Shown here: piece by piece, positions 9,173 through 21,043 of the stretch
Numbering within the stretch: the first letter of the stretch is position 1
Layout: each line of letters opens with the position of its first letter
DNA from: Tremella fuciformis
Taxonomy: Eukaryota > Basidiomycota > Tremellomycetes > Tremellales > Tremellaceae
Direction of reading: 5' to 3'
Length of the DNA: 64,000 nucleotides
Assembly (NCBI GenBank): GCA_032768795.1
Contig: CP136497.1
Location: 312,501 to 376,500, forward strand
Notes under the pieces: model-generated
Seen by the model: only the letters and a program-made list of their open reading frames with translations
The model's database searches: none
What the model was told of the DNA's origin: nothing
Position numbers and translations under genes: made by a program

Positions 9173-12100
9173 ATGCCGATGGGACCGTTCGAGTACTCTG
9201 CCCCGCTTCGCGGGGAACAGCTCGTGGTCGGTACCACACTTCCCGCCGTCCATGCCCTCGGCGACATCACCATGTTTTGGCCGGTCCCCAAGCCGCCTCT
9301 TCCAGCTCGTATAGCGCTTCAACTCCGATGTAGACTGCAAGGGCATCCAGCAGCAGACGACTACGCTCCAGATCCCCAAGACGGCAACAAACCAACTCTC
9401 TTCCTCATCAAGCTCATCTTGCACCCTGGGCACGTCAACGGCGAGACGCTCGCTGGGGCCAAGGCGGATCAGCGCCGGCTGGCCGAGACCGTCAAACGCC
9501 TCTCGGTGTCGTTGGAGGGCATGACCGTCGTCTCGCTCAAGCGGGACGGCGCGACGTGGTCGGCGGAGCTCGAAGGCACGGGGGAGCGGTGGGTCCAGGC
9601 GGGCGAGCGGGACCCTTGGAGAGTGTTTCAAGGTGCGCCGTCTGTCTGTGCATCGCGTCGAGAGACGCGTCGGCTGATGTACCAGAGCCGGCGGTAGACG
9701 ACACGCCCGCTTGGCTCGACAGTTCGCCTGCTCCCGAGGTACTCGAGCCTGTCTTGCCTGTCGTACAGCCGCCCACGAGCAAGATGACACCTCTTACCGA
9801 CTTGCCAGTGCCACCAGCCCCGAAGCAGCTCCCTAAAGGCGCGTCTAAGAAACGGCAACCTCCTGCGACTGCGGCGGTTGAGGCGCGTCCCGTCAAGCAG
9901 CAAAGGCTTTCGGCGCCTCGGCAGACTGGTCGAGTGGTCTCAACCCCCTCCGCACCAGCCAGCTTGTCGCCTGAGAGAGCTCAGGCTGCGCCACAGCAGC
10001 AGCAATCTCGGACTGTCTGGCAGCTTGGTCCACCTGGCGCAGCTGCTCAAGTCAGGCATGAGGGCGTCTCGGCACCAGAAGCGCCTGCGTATGAACCAGT
10101 CGCATCTGCAGCAGCCGACGTCCCATCTCTGGAACGGCCGCCCCCCTCGACTGCCCCAATCTTCACTCCGTCGCAATTCGAACGGATGTCCATGCCCCTT
10201 CCTCCGCCACAGACATCTCCGCTTCCATCTACACAGCGCCTCTCCCGGCCATCACTCCCTGCCACGCTGGTGGAGGCCGGTCCGTCCCGAGCTTTCCGTC
10301 CCCGCTTGTCCGACCAGGATCAGCGGATGCTGCAAAGGAGACAGGCAGAAGCCGAAGCCCGCCGTGAGGCCCAGGAAGCTGAAGACCAACGGCGGGCAGC
10401 TGCCCCAGACATGGGCAATCTACAGCGAGCTGCGGTGCTCAACGTAAGTCTGGTATCTGTCGAGTCCGCTGATGGCAGGGTTTCGAATATATCCCTCTGC
10501 GGCAGCTCACAAATGGCGCTGTGGCAAACATCTGCGGTATTGTCAGCGATCATCCCAAAGAGCCCAAGCAGACACGAGGCCGTGAGCCAGCTGACTGCGA
10601 GGATGACGGCCTCAGCTGACGTGCAGCGGACAAGTCTTTCTCGATCATCCTTGCCGACCCCACCATGCACGACAGTGGCATAGGCAGCGAAGACCTGGTC
10701 GTGACCCTGCTCCGACCGAAAGAGACCGACTTCCCCCTCGATGTCACCAGAGGCACGCCGATCTTGTTCCGCTCGCTCAAGGTGGGTCGAGCCGGCTGGA
10801 TGAAGAGTGGCTGACAAGCAGATCACGACGTGGAACAACAAGCTCAAGGCGCAAGGATTTGCCAACGATCGTTCGACCTGGATTGCATTACAAGGCAACG
10901 AAGCGAAATATGAGGGCCGGAACAGGACGTTTCCTCTGCCAACCCAAGACGAGCTGAACCGCCTTTCTCTGCTCAAGCGATGGTGGAATGAGCTTCACCC
11001 TAACGAGCATAACAATGCGGGGCCGGGAGGAGTCAGCATGAGCCGTCGGTCGTCCGGCATGAGCTTGAACGAGAGCCGTCGCACAAGTTCGGGCTCGTTT
11101 GAAGGCGGCGGCGGCGGTAAGCAGGGCCAGATCCCTCTTGGCGAAGTCCGCCCTGGCGACTTTTTCGACGGTGTCTTCAAGGTGAGCAAAGACCTCCGTC
11201 GAAAGGGTGGAGTTAAGGGCAGATCATCCATGCCGTGCACAATACGTCTTCGAACCAGCCGGCGTACGAGCTATACGTGGCAGACGGTACTCAATCCACC
11301 TATCAGCTGCGAAACTTTCATCGGCTCCCTACTGAAGTGCCGGATCGTGGCCTCTTCTCCTTGGCCATCAAGGACAGGCCCGTGGCGGAAGTCGCTAGTA
11401 TGCTCACTGTCGGCAATGTGATATTCATGGCCAACATCCGCGCCAAGCTGTATCGCGGCGAGCTCGAGTTGATGTGGAGCGAGCATGTCACTTCGGAGCA
11501 AGAACAGGCCGGGTGGACGAAGCGGCGGAGGTGCATATTGTTGGGCAAGGACGACGAGCGGGCCAAGCTGATCACTCGGTGAGTCGATCCTGGATGCAGA
11601 TACGAGAGCTCATGGTAGGCGCGTCAATGCGCTCAGGCGCGGTGAGACGCCGCCGTCGTCCCCTCTGAAGCAGGTCCTCAGCCCGGAGCGATCTCCACCT
11701 AGACTCCCGGCAGCGGCAGCGACCGGGCAGCATTCAGAGGAGATAGAGGTGCCGCTGTCAGAGTACCTCCAGACGCGCTTTACCGACCCGGTCGAGCACC
11801 CTCTCTCGACGATGCAGCAAGTCCTCAACAACGGTACCCTGCCCAACCTCTTCCGGTTCCGTGCGCGAGTGCGTTCGGTCCATCCCCGTGTCCCGGGCCA
11901 CCAAGAAGGTCTGGGCAGGGACATGTACGTCCAGCGGCACTGCCGAAAGTGCATGAGGGGGTGAGTTTCCATCAGCAAATGTTTGTGTTGCGCCTTGCTG
12001 AGGGCAGGTTCCAGCAGAAGTGGTGCAACTCGTGTGGCGATACGCATCTAGATCATGCCGAGTATCGGTACCGCTTCGTCGCCGTCCTTGAGGATCCCTC

Positions 12101-12477
12101 CCCGTCTGGCACCGGCACTCAGGCCTGCGTGCCGGTGCTGATCGGCGACGATGACGCTGTGAGCAAGCATAGCTGGTGAGGTGGGCCGCTGACGATAGGC
12201 CGAGTTCTTGCCTGCCCTCCCGCCGCTCAAAGCCTTCGGCCATAATCCGAACGACGACAAGCAGACTCGTGTCAGGCTGACGGAGGTGTGTCGCAAAGTC
12301 GAGAATATCCTCCTTGGCCCCAAAACCGACGGCGTGCGGCCTCGGCCGATTGTAGAGTGGAGCGTCATGGCTCATGTCGCGCGTCCGCCAAAGGGCATGG
12401 CAGTCATGAGTGGTCAGGAGGACGGGGTGGTCGTGCTCAAAGTCTTTGGCATGGACCCCGGTGTGGGAGCTAGGTGA
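9173..12477 (+). CDS. POT1: Telomere single-strand binding protein Pot1
   Basis: Nine exons: 9173-9632, 9686-10443, 10479-10581, 10627-10781, 10822-11181, 11223-11578, 11619-11960, 12008-12158, 12199-12477, giving 987 aa. Pot1 binds the telomeric G-strand overhang within shelterin and controls end protection and telomerase access. The Pot1 OB1 fold starts near residue 406 (FEYIPLRQL, VANICGIVSDHPKEPK, FSIILADPT, ITTWNNKLKAQGF). A second OB-like segment lies at about 600-740. A C-terminal OB-like region has a Cys4 cluster near residues 839-855 (CRKC, CNSC). Ahead of OB1 are about 150 residues that could be a folded domain, then about 250 Pro/Ala/Gln-rich residues. Human and fission-yeast Pot1 (634 and 555 aa) start almost directly with OB1, so this N-terminus is unusual. 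Introns are as short as 35 nt. Confidence 0.85.
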
Positions 12478-12680
12478 AGAGGGGTGCATACATCTCTGAT
12501 GCGATTTTGGCGATACATCCATTATACGAGGATCTCCTGTTGCCCGGCCCAGATGGGGCAGAGGCGACTCTATGTTGTATGAGACATGTAGTGTACAATC
12601 AAGATGAGAGATGAGATGTGATGGGTGGTAGCACAACAGATGTTTGGCAGACACGAGTACAGCCGTGGCGCTGCGCCGGG

Positions 12681-15254
12681 CTAGAAGAAATAACTCATCA
12701 TCGAGTCCCACCTGCACATCAGCCTCCAGTGGACGTGGAGTCAGCAAGCAGACTGACTGATCGTTCAGGCCGTCCATCTCCCCCGTGGGCTCTGTTCCGA
12801 GGTTCTCCAACCACGCCGTCGGATCCAGCACCACATCCGTCACTGTCGATCCCGCGCCGTTCTGAAGCCCGCCCATGAGCCCCATACCGGGCACGCCCAT
12901 GCCGGTCCCGGGCGCGCCTGCGCCGAAACCGGTCAAGGACTGCATGGTGCCGTTAAGCATGGGGAACTTCTGCATGATCTCCGCCGGATCTTTAGACGGG
13001 ACGGGGCAGACCTCCGTGTCCATCGCGCTGGCGCGGGCCGCCTCGCTCTGCACTGCGCGCAAGGTTTCTGCGACGTGCTTGGCGGGGTCGAGGAGCTCGG
13101 GGGCTTCGAGGACCTCTAGCATGGCAGTGACGGTGCGGATGGCCGCGACGAGGCGGTGGCTGAATATGCCCATGTGCTCTGACTTGCGGGAGCAGAGGAG
13201 CTTGCGGCTGCCCTCGAGCTCGCCCTTGACTTCGTCGCGCAGCTCGGGGTGGTGCAGGGTGTGGATGAAGAGGATGATGGCCGCGGAGAGGTTGTGGAAG
13301 ATGACAAAGTGGGACGAGAGCACGACGGCTGGCCGTCAGCGAAGCAAAGCCACACGACGAGAACTAGGCGCACGCTTGTTGGCGTATTTTGTGAGCAGGA
13401 TCTGGTGCCCGGCCATGGTCTGGCGCGCCCAAGAGAGCACGGTGCGCTGGCTGTACATGTACCGGTCGTCGTCGTAGCTGCGCAGGAAGAAGCTGCGGTG
13501 GAGCCGGATGCCGCGGGCCATGTAGGACGAGTTGGTGAGGAAGAACGCGACCGTCTGGTTTTCCGTCAGGTCGTGGTTGAGCTTCATGGTGAGCAGCTCT
13601 TCTTGCGACTGGCGCAGCTCGCGGTCGATCTGCAGGATCTCCTCGTACGGCGCGTCCGTCCCGTGCAGCTTGATGATCTTGTGGAAGGTGAGGAACACGC
13701 GCGGCATGTGGATGAGGAAGATGCATTCGGTTCTGAGGTCAGCGGTCAGCGCCGCCAGTGCGGGAGGGACGGCCTACGGCTCGGTGGGCGGCCGGGGCGA
13801 GCCGTAGGGCAAGAGGAGCTCTTGGTCGGTGAAGTTGAGGGGCTGGGCAGTATCGGTGGACCCTGGTGGAAAGGCGAAGAGGGGCTGGTGTCCCCCGCTC
13901 CAGAGGTAGTTCATGAAGGTGTCGGAGAGGAGCACGAATGCAAAGGCTCGGCAGGCCATTTGGCGACGGTAGTTGGAGGGGCCGGGAGGGTACATGGGGT
14001 CGTCGGGCGGCATGATGGTCGTGTCGCTGCCTAGGCGATGGAGCCCGAGGCCTTTCACCATCCTGCTTGTCAGCTAGCCCACAGGGCAGAGGTAGATACG
14101 TACCCTACGCTGAGGTCGTGCCAGCAATTCCGGGTGACGCTCATGTCCTCTTTGCGCGAGCTGATGCGGGGATGTGAGGCGCCAGTACTACTCATCAGCA
14201 AGGTGGGTGGTGTCGGAGAGACTCACGGGAAGGACTGGCAGACAAGGATAGCCATGAGATTGCGCATCTGCGGACGGAGCATACAGTCGGCACATCCCAG
14301 GGCCAGCTGCATTGCCTCCCACAGATCGTCCGCTACCGCCTCGAGGCCGTCCCGGGTCGTAGGGAACGGACAGCGGGTCACATCATCGAGCATGGAGAAG
14401 GCCGTACAGTTGAGCACCGCACACAGCAGGGCCAGCCAGGCCGGGTCGATGGACGTATAGTGTCCCGACTCGATCATGGGCCAGAGCTGGGCGAGCTCCT
14501 GGCGGAACACCCACTCGTGGAGGTGCGTGGCAATCATGAACTCGGTAAAGTAATAATCAACGAGACCCTCAACCATCGACCTGCTCGGGAGAGCCGTGAT
14601 GACCTCGCGCATCTGGGCGAGCCAGCGGGGTCGTTTGGCGCCGAGGGACTGATTGACAATACTGGGCCACTCGCGATCGCGCGTCATGGAGACGCCCACG
14701 GGCGGCTTCTTGACCTCCTTGGTGGCGTCCGGGCCCCACTCGAGGGCCGTGAGCGCCGCCTCGACCTCCTTGGGCGCGCGGGGCTCGTCGCTACTGCCGT
14801 TCGGCCCGTTGCCGCGCTGCCCGGCGCCGATGATGCCGGCGCCCGTCGAGATGATCTTCTCGAGCTCCTCGACGCGCCGGCGGAGCGCGTCGAATTCTTC
14901 CTTCTCCGCGTAGGTTTGCAGGGGGACGGTGCCGTCGTCGTAGTGGCACGCCTGGGGCTCGCCGCGCCCGACACAGGTGGAGCACGGCAGCGCCTTGTCG
15001 CACTTGGTTTTGCGGACTTTGCACTCGAGACACGAGAGCACGGGGCGCTTGCGCTTCGGCCGCGGCTCGCCGTTGGCCTGCTGCCCCTGGTGCGCGAGCG
15101 CGTGCTTCGGCAAGGGGTGCTCGTCGATCGAGTCGTGCTCGTGGTTGCTCGACGACGGCGTCGGCACGCTCGAGGCCATGTTGACGGGCGCGGGCGCCGG
15201 TGGCCACGGTGCAAACGAGTAGTTGGTGGAGGAGGTGGTTGTGGAGGTGTTCAT
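12681..15254 (-). CDS. Zn2Cys6 fungal transcription factor
   Basis: Six exons, first 15254-14227, last ending at TAG 12683-12681. The DNA-binding domain lies near residues 67-95: CLECKVRKTKC then CSTCVGRG and a final Cys, spacing C-x2-C-x6-C-x5-C-x2-C-x8-C, the standard binuclear zinc cluster. A basic PKRKRP precedes it and a short heptad region (ALRRRVEELEKII) follows as the likely dimerisation coil. The middle is the fungal-specific TF homology region (LVDYYFTEFMIATHLHEW, GLHRLGSD, FHKIIKLHG). The tail ends in WDSMMSYFF, a C-terminal form often seen in this family. Introns have GTGAG/GTAGG/GTGCG donors. It is divergent from the phosphatase gene; regulatory targets cannot be read from sequence. 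Confidence 0.9.
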
Positions 15255-15676
15255 CGCGACGCCTGTCTCCTCATACGTCACACCGTCCTGCCTCTGACCA
15301 ACTTTCCAAAAAAAATCAAGGTGGACCGATGAGGAGGGGAGAGAGGAGAGGGACGCGAGTTGTCATGCCGAGTCGACGGACGGCGGAGTTTTACGGCTCA
15401 CCGGCGGAACTGAGTGGCAAATCTTTACATGGCATGTAGAGTCAGGCAGCTAGCTAAGCATGCATGCTGTACTGGAATAGTAGCGACGAGAGCAGTCAGA
15501 GATGCCATGTATCGTGTTGAGGACGGATGGATCGGTGGAATGCCGGAAGCTATCGGGAGAGGCGCCGTCGCGATCAAAACATCGGTTGACGTCATCGCCA
15601 GTGACTCTCAGACAGAGAAACGAATAAAAGTCAGACACAGGCAAGAGCATCACCCAGCCACTGTGTAGTAGTCGCG
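15255..15676. promoter_or_regulatory. Divergent promoter between the Zn2Cys6 factor and the phosphatase-like gene
   Basis: 422 bases without a gene. It holds the CRE described separately. An A-run (about 15308-15314) lies near the TF side. Confidence 0.5.
15587..15594. promoter_or_regulatory. Perfect CRE/ATF palindrome TGACGTCA
   Basis: An exact TGACGTCA lies 83 bases upstream of the phosphatase-like ATG at 15677. This is the binding site of ATF/CREB-type bZIP factors in fungi. Function here is inference. Confidence 0.5.
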
Positions 15677-17266
15677 ATGCGGGTCGCCGCGCTCCTCCTC
15701 GCCTGCCTGGCACCGGCAGCACTGTCCGCCCCTGCCCAGACGCCGTTCGACTCGTCCCCAGAGATCCACAACAAGCTCAACCCCCTCAAGCGTGAGCCTC
15801 CGTCCAACGCTTGTACTGGATTTGTTGCTCAGAGCAGACCTGTCTGCCATCTCGCCCTTCTTCATCCCGCTCGAAAAGCCCGATGCGCTGCCGGACGGAC
15901 ACGCCCTCACGCGGGTCTCGCTGCTCGTGCGCCACTCGGCGATCCTGGGCAACGACGACGAGTTCGAGGCGTTCATGCGGCCGTTCGTATGGAAGATCGG
16001 CAACCTCTCCACCTCCTCCCTGCCTTCCCACGGACCATGGGCGTTCCTGCGCAAGTGGCAGACGCCCATCGTCGAGGATAAACTGGAGAAGCTCTCAAAG
16101 AGGGGGAGGAAGGACGCCAAGGAGCTGGGCAAGTATATACGGAAGCAATACGACGTGCTGTTCCCGCCGCGCAAGACGACGAGCACAAAGCGCCCCGCGT
16201 ACAAGGTATGGACGGCCAGCTCGGGGCGGGATATCGACACGGCCAAGGCGTACATCCTTGGCAGCTTCCCGTCGCACCAGAGCGGCGACGACGGGGAGGG
16301 GGATGGGGACGTGGTGCAGCTTGTGGAGGTGCCGAACCACGCCAAGGAGTGGGAGAAGAGCCTGACGCCGCACAAGGCGTGCGACGCGTTCGAGAAGGAG
16401 TCGTCGCTTGTGCCGGCGGCCAAGTGGCTCGCGGTCTATGCGGAGAGGGTGCGGCGGCGGCTGGCGCACGAGCAGCTCTTGGGTGAGCTGGCAGAGGGGT
16501 TGACGGACGAGGACGTGCTGGGCATGCAGATGGTGCGTCTCTCTGTGATGCTTGGCACATTTGGAGGAGCTGATGGCAGCTCTGCGGGTACGAGACGATC
16601 GCCGTGGGCGACTCGCCGTTCTGCCACGTCTTCACCGACGACGAGTGGCGCGACTTCGAGTACCACCAGGACGTGCGGTGGCACCACGCGTTCGGGTACG
16701 GCTCGCACCTCTCGCCCTATCTCGGCATGCCGTGGGTCAAGACGGCCACGCACCTGCTCGAGGGCGAAGGCGATGGGGACGACCACCTGGGCCTGGGGGC
16801 AATGAAGAGTCACCTGCCGGGTCCAAAGGTGCCTCCCAACGCCACGCACTCTCAGCAGTGAGCCAATCCTCACGCGTTCTCAGTAAGTCTCGCTGACTGC
16901 AGACTGCATCCGCACTTTACGCACCGCGAGTCGCCCGGTTTCGTCGCGGTCTTCCTGAACTTATTCAACGACACGGGCCTCGCGCACCCCGCGTCCGAGA
17001 CGCCGCCGCTAGACCACAGAGTAGACGATAGACAATGGCGCACGTCGCACCTCTCGTCCTTTCTCGGCCACATCGCCCTCGAGCGCTTCCACGCGAAACA
17101 CGGCAAGGGCGACTACGTCCGGGCGGTCGTCAATGGCCGCCACAAGGTCATGGGCGGGTGCGAGGACGGCGTCGGCCGAAGTTGTCAGTGGGAGACGTTT
17201 AGGCTTTGGGTCGAGGAGCGCGGGAAGCGCTGGAGCGACTGGGAGAGCGTGTGCCGGGTGGGGTGA
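15677..17266 (+). CDS. Secreted histidine-acid-phosphatase-like protein, branch 2
   Basis: Four exons: 15677-15791, 15838-16532, 16580-16857, 16903-17266. The N-terminus is a clear signal peptide (MRVAALLLACLAPAALSAPA), so the protein is secreted or enters the secretory pathway. The fold is indicated by VSLLVRHSAILGNDDEFE near residue 65, by DSPFCHVFTDDEWRDFEY in the middle, and by the segment before LFNDTG. In classic acid phosphatases and phytases the first motif is RHGxRxP and the second is HD. Here they read RHSAIL and, in my alignment by eye, FTHRES. The nucleophilic His would remain, but the usual Gly and the general-acid Asp are replaced. Related fungal sequences also carry RHA/RHS, so this is probably a subfamily feature. 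Activity cannot be assumed. Confidence 0.78.
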
Positions 17267-17806
17267 GTCGAGTGGGTCGGCTCGACTCGACTCGAGTCGA
17301 CGGACGTGTTGCGTCAGCGTCAGTAGATCAGTTGCGCCGGCGGGGCTCGGCGGGGCTGGTATCTGATAGTACCTCTAGGCCGTCGGTTGCCATCGGGTCC
17401 GACTGGCATGCAACAGCAACTGCAACAGATGCACGCGGTGTCGTCTTGTTGGTATTTGTGTGCCTTGACGTCGAAGGAGAATCGGACAAATTCATCACCG
17501 ATGTCCGAGGTGAGGTCGTAAACTTGATTGCTAAGGCTTCGGCGAGAGAGCAGAGCTCGAGGAGATTCTCCGTCTGGGCGACTAGTGCAACACCGAGGTC
17601 CAGAGTAGACTAACGGGATGGTTATCTCGGCCTAGGTGAGGATTGAGGACGGAGGTCCGCGATGTTGCTTCGACTCTGCGCGGCATAAAGGATTCAAAAG
17701 CTGCCTGCATCGGTCAGAGGAATGTGCCCCTTGTCGCTGTCATAGCGTATCCCTCTCTCCTTCACCACCTCCCCTCCCTCAGAACATCGAACCCCGCAGC
17801 CACACG
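17267..17806. promoter_or_regulatory. Intergenic: upstream of the monocarboxylate-type MFS gene
   Basis: 540 bases without a gene. A 14-base perfect palindrome TCGACTCGAGTCGA sits at 17287-17300, just after the phosphatase stop, within a run of CGACT repeats. A CATAAAGG TATA-like sequence lies near 17684, about 120 bases before the ATG. Confidence 0.4.
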
Positions 17807-19349
17807 ATGCAGGCCCCCGCCGAGGCAGTGGCCCAGGCGGTCGACGACCAAGGCCACAGCGCGTCCGCCGCTCCGACCCTCACGGCCGACGACGTCGAAA
17901 AGGCGCCGTCTGCCGACGACGCGCCCAAGCACGTCATGCCCACCTTCCCCGAGGGCTCGCTCAAGGGCTGGATGGCCATCGCGGGCGCGTGGCTCGTCAT
18001 CTTCTCGACGTTCGGCTACGCCAACAGCGGCGGCGTCTTCCAGGACTACTACCAGCTGTACGGCTACCCGGACGAGTCGTCGTCCAACATTACGTGGGTC
18101 ACGTCCATCCAGCTCTTCCTGCAGTTCTCGCTCGGCGCCGTCGTCGGGCCGCTCTACGACAAGGGGTACTTTCGGTACCTCATGGCGGGCGGCACGGTCA
18201 TCTACATGTTCGGCCTGTTCATGACCTCGCTGTGCAAGCAGTTCTGGCAGGTCGTCCTTGCGCAGGGCATTGTGGTGGGATTGGGGATAGGGATGCTGTT
18301 CCTCCCTGCCCTCAGCATCATCTCGCACTATTTCCACAAGAAGCGCGCGCTGGCGACGGGCATTGTTGTGACGGGGTCGTCGTCGGGCGGCGTGAGTTCC
18401 TCCTCTCCCCAATCCTCTCCTCTTCTACGTACTCTGTACGACTCGTATCAGACACCACCTGCGGTGGTGTAGTGCCTCGCTGTGCTCGGCTGATGCTGAC
18501 GCGCAGATCTGCCTCCCCATCATGCTCAACAAGCTCATCGCCAAGAACGGCTTCGACGAGGCCGTGCGCGACACGGCCTACCTCCTGCTCGGCTGCCTCG
18601 TCGTCTCACAGTTCCTCATGCACCCGCGCATTCCGCCCAACCCGAACGGCCCCAAGAAGCCCACGCCCGCCCAGCTGTTCAAGGGCAACAGGGCGTACAC
18701 GCTCCTCTGCGCCGCGCTGTTCTTCACCACCTGGGGCCTGTTTGTGCCGATTACGTTCCTCCAGTGAGTCCCCCCCCCCCCCCTTTTCCCTCCTCTTCTA
18801 GTCCGAATCTCTGAGCCTCGCCTCGCTGCGCTCGGCTCGGCAGCTCACCCCAGGGTCTACGCGTCCGAGCACAACGTCTCCCAGACCCTCGTGACCTACT
18901 GCCTCGCCATCCTCAACGCCGCCTCGGTCTTCGGGCGTCTCCTCCCCGGGCTCGTCGCCGACAAAGTGGGCAGCATGAACATGCTCTTCGTCATGACGGT
19001 CGGCACCGGCGCCCTGTGCTTTGCGCTCTTCGGCGGCGGCACCAACGGCGGCATGGTCGTCGTCGCCATCCTCTTCGGGTTCTTCTCCGGCGCCTTTGTC
19101 GGCCTCATGTCCCCCGCCATGATGTCCCTCGCGCGCAACTTTACCGAGATCGGCATGCGCATCGGCTTCGGCATGCTCATCATGTCGGGCGCCGCGCTCA
19201 GCTTTGGACCCATTGCAGGGGCCCTGCTGGACAAGTACGGCTTTGTCGCCCCGATCATCTTCTCGGGCGTGTCGGTCATGATTGGCGCGGCTATCATGGC
19301 GGTGGCCATCTTTGATGCGCGCAAGGCCAAGGGGACGTGGCGGGTGTAG
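17807..19349 (+). CDS. Monocarboxylate-permease-type MFS transporter
   Basis: Three exons: 17807-18391, 18507-18764, 18854-19349. A hydrophilic N-terminus of about 45 residues precedes 12 predicted membrane segments. Landmarks of the fungal monocarboxylate-porter group: GSLKGWMAIAGAW before segment one, FGYANSGGVFQDYY, ITWVTSIQLFLQF, and SVFGRLLPGLVADKVG at the start of the second half. It would act at the plasma membrane or an organelle membrane; substrate is not readable. Intron 2 contains a 13-base C run directly after its donor. The next gene in the same direction is the peptide transporter, with 1.7 kb between. Confidence 0.88.
18771..18783 (+). repeat. Homopolymer of 13 C inside an intron
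   Basis: The run begins six bases into the intron after donor GTGAGT. It is outside coding sequence, so length changes would not shift the frame. Confidence 0.8.
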
Positions 19350-21043
19350 AGCCTAGGGGGGTAGAGTCGTATCTATGGTGTATGCAACCACTCATAATTA
19401 GTGACAGTGCGCGAGTGACTACCTCCTTGGACTAGTATAGGCCCCCAGCTAGCGGTCCAGTCCTGGTCGCGTGACTGCCTTGAAGTACTCATCAGCCTAT
19501 TTAGTGCAAAGTAGCTTGCTTCCAGCAACGTGACAGTGGCGCTTGCGCTTGACTATTCGAGGAACGTGCTTGTTGGGCCATCTCCTAGCTTGACAACAGG
19601 TGACTTGGTCGAACACAATTCGGCTTCCAGCTCGAGTTTCGGCAAGACTGACAGACTCACAGATCCTGATTGCTCTCGCTGCTCCAACGTCGGACCCCAC
19701 GTCATGCCGACCCAAAGCACGATCGCACCAGGCCGAATCGCGCCGAGTCACCAGTACCACGGCACCTCCACCAATGCGCCCACGAGGGCAGAGGGCAACT
19801 AAGGGAGAACATCGCTGCAGCTTATCTCTCAAGGCCACATTGCTCTCGAGAGCTGGGTAGCTTATCATCACGGGGGGCGGGGCGTGTGGGGCGGGGCGCG
19901 CCCAAGACAGTCCCAAACACCACACTACTCGAGCCACACGGACAGACAGATGACCTCATGCTCTTGTAGACGATAAGCTTGTCTGGCCGTCTCGTCATGT
20001 GGGGCCAAGCTGTGGGCGTGTGGCCACATGTGCAGACCCTTCGCCGTCGGAATGAGGCGCTCGTGCTGCAGCAGCCGTGCGGTCGTCGTTATCTCTGTCG
20101 CCTAGGAGGATGGGTCGTCGGGCGGATCATTCCCCATGTGTCGTGTCCACACGGGCGAGACCAAGCGTGTCGACGTATCACCTTGTCTCGTGTCGTCTCG
20201 CCTCGTTCAATCCGGCAGATCCATCCGACGCACACCTGACATCCTTGCAGGGGAGGTCTTGGGACCGCGTGGGACCCGCTTATCACCCTCCCGGGGTTTG
20301 TATCATGCAGTCTCATTAGCATGACCATATTGCGCGATAAGATGCCAGTGAGCTGTCGCAGCGTGCTGCAGGGCAGAGTCGAGAGAGAGAACCGCATGGT
20401 GACTCTGTCCGGTGGAATGAAGAGAATCAAGAGAGCCAGGAGTTTATTGCTCCGTGAAAAGCGCACCACGCGGGGTTAACTCTGTCCCCTGACTTCATGG
20501 TTTTTTTTTCCTTCTCTTCCCCCCTATCCTGCCTAGAGCCAAGCTGCTGGATACAATGTGGAGCCTCTGCCGTGTCTGCCGTGTCGAGCCAAGCTCGTTC
20601 TCCTATTTCCGTCCGCAGATCGCCTCTCGCTAAGAGCGCCGAGCGACCACATGTGCCTCTCTCTTCGGGACATGACGACAGATGGGACATTCAGTTAGGA
20701 CCGTGTGTGTCACTTGGACGACCAGCGTGGTGCTCGTTTCTTTTCTGCAGACTGCTGTTCGGACATGGTAGGACCAATGGATCCACTCGGATTCCAGAAC
20801 AGAGGCCTACGCCTACTTGAGCATACCCCGCGTCTCCACATGGTGCTGTTGGCGATCGCGTGATGTCTCGCTGATAAGGCTACGGGATGGCGAAACTATG
20901 CGATACGCAGCCTGTCTGCCCAGGGGGTGGGCGAGACATGGGCTGCTCGGCAGCATATGCAGGTGGAGCGAGGCCACAGACTGAGACTACTTAATACTGA
21001 TCGCCTCCGCCCCCTCTTCCCCTCCCAGTCACACACAGACAAC
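19350..21043. promoter_or_regulatory. 1.7 kb intergenic region rich in GATA sites, upstream of PTR2
   Basis: No supported gene. Open frames here are short and without domain character. HGATAR-type sites are at 19821 (CTTATC), 19861 (CTTATC), 19972 (GATAAG), about 20089 (TTATCT), 20279 (CTTATC), 20336 (GATAAG) and 20873 (GATAAG). Fungal GATA factors of the AreA/Gat1 class activate nitrogen-source genes through such sites, which fits a peptide transporter downstream. This is inference from motif density. Confidence 0.55.

Noticed and set aside
11758..13323. Long minus-strand ORF (521 codons) across the POT1 3' end
   Set aside because: Its upstream part is a true exon of the Zn2Cys6 factor, but the extension past 12735 runs antisense to POT1 exons and replaces the natural C-terminus reached by splicing to WDSMMSYFF.
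13249..14034. Plus-strand ORF of 261 codons
   Set aside because: Antisense to TF exons with no domain character.
14460..15332. Plus-strand ORF of 290 codons
   Set aside because: Exact antisense of exon 1 of the Zn2Cys6 factor; Arg/Gly/Leu composition typical of GC-rich shadow frames.
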